Source: JAXGXJ01 sp963816155 (GTDB lineage: Bacteria > Actinomycetota > Thermoleophilia > RBG-16-64-13). Taken from it: a stretch of 64,000 bases of DNA. The translations under genes were made by a program, and so were the position numbers. Location of the stretch: positions 332,620-396,619 of the forward strand of contig CAWFJE010000011.1 in assembly GCA_963816155.1 (NCBI GenBank), read 5' to 3'. Below are positions 63,948 to 64,000 of the stretch, one piece after another; within the stretch, counting starts at the first letter, position 1, and every line of letters begins with the position of its first letter. The notes under the pieces are model-generated. The model saw only the letters and a list, made by a program, of their open reading frames with translations, had not been told where the DNA came from and made no database searches.

Positions 63948-64000
63948 CGCGTATCCCCCCTTCTGCAAGCGCCAGAACCTATGCCGGAGGCGGGATTCGA

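Overview
The window is 64 kb of GC-rich bacterial chromosome. Almost every gene is on the minus strand. The block from about 15.8 to 45.1 kb (sigH, yacP, rlmB, cysS, gltX, ispF, ispD, yacL-like, carD, disA, radA, clpC, mcsB, mcsA, lysS, greA, dusB, coaX, nadC, nadB, folK-nadA, folB, folP, folE, ftsH, hpt, tilS) keeps the gene neighbourhood known from Bacillus and relatives, with a CarD/CdnL gene inserted. High GC, CarD, an SLH-anchored S-layer-type protein, a sporulation-type sigma-H, a bacterial ferredoxin and Mop/dicluster redox genes together suggest an anaerobic, deep-branching, high-GC Gram-positive-type organism (for example an Actinomycetota lineage near Coriobacteriia). This placement is inference.

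Layout. 0-1 kb: IS3-family remnant abutting the 5' stub of an IS256-family transposase. 1-9 kb: envelope genes, a CapD/FlaA1-type nucleotide-sugar dehydratase, a very large SLH protein with four identical 300-bp repeats, and a PilZ protein. 9-15 kb: accessory genes, an orphan LuxR response regulator, an orphan VirB11/CpaF-like ATPase, a lipoprotein, four genes of unknown function, and tRNA-Thr(UGU). 15-45 kb: the housekeeping block (translation, isoprenoid, c-di-AMP, proteostasis, NAD and folate synthesis, purine salvage, tRNA modification). 45-50 kb: ferredoxin, a degenerate-GGDEF/HD-GYP protein, DUF5658, an MFS transporter, a GNAT, and tRNA-Gln(CUG) directly behind glnS. 52-57.4 kb: a redox operon of Mop-like aldehyde oxidoreductase, dicluster flavoprotein and small zinc-ribbon protein. 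57.5-64 kb: ion channel, LCP cell-wall ligase, a translationally coupled VWA-PP2C-kinase triad resembling TerY-P modules, and a DUF3465 lipoprotein.

Two themes deserve care. First, several accessory genes carry single-base frameshifts where both halves still read as good protein: the SLH protein, DUF4282, Mop, DUF3465 and possibly the 11.6-kb lipoprotein. The long housekeeping genes look intact. This may be indel error in the assembly or real decay, and reads would decide. Second, the McsB homologue has lost nearly all recognisable arginine-kinase active-site motifs although McsA and ClpC beside it look normal. This and the VWA/PP2C/kinase triad are the most interesting biology in the window.
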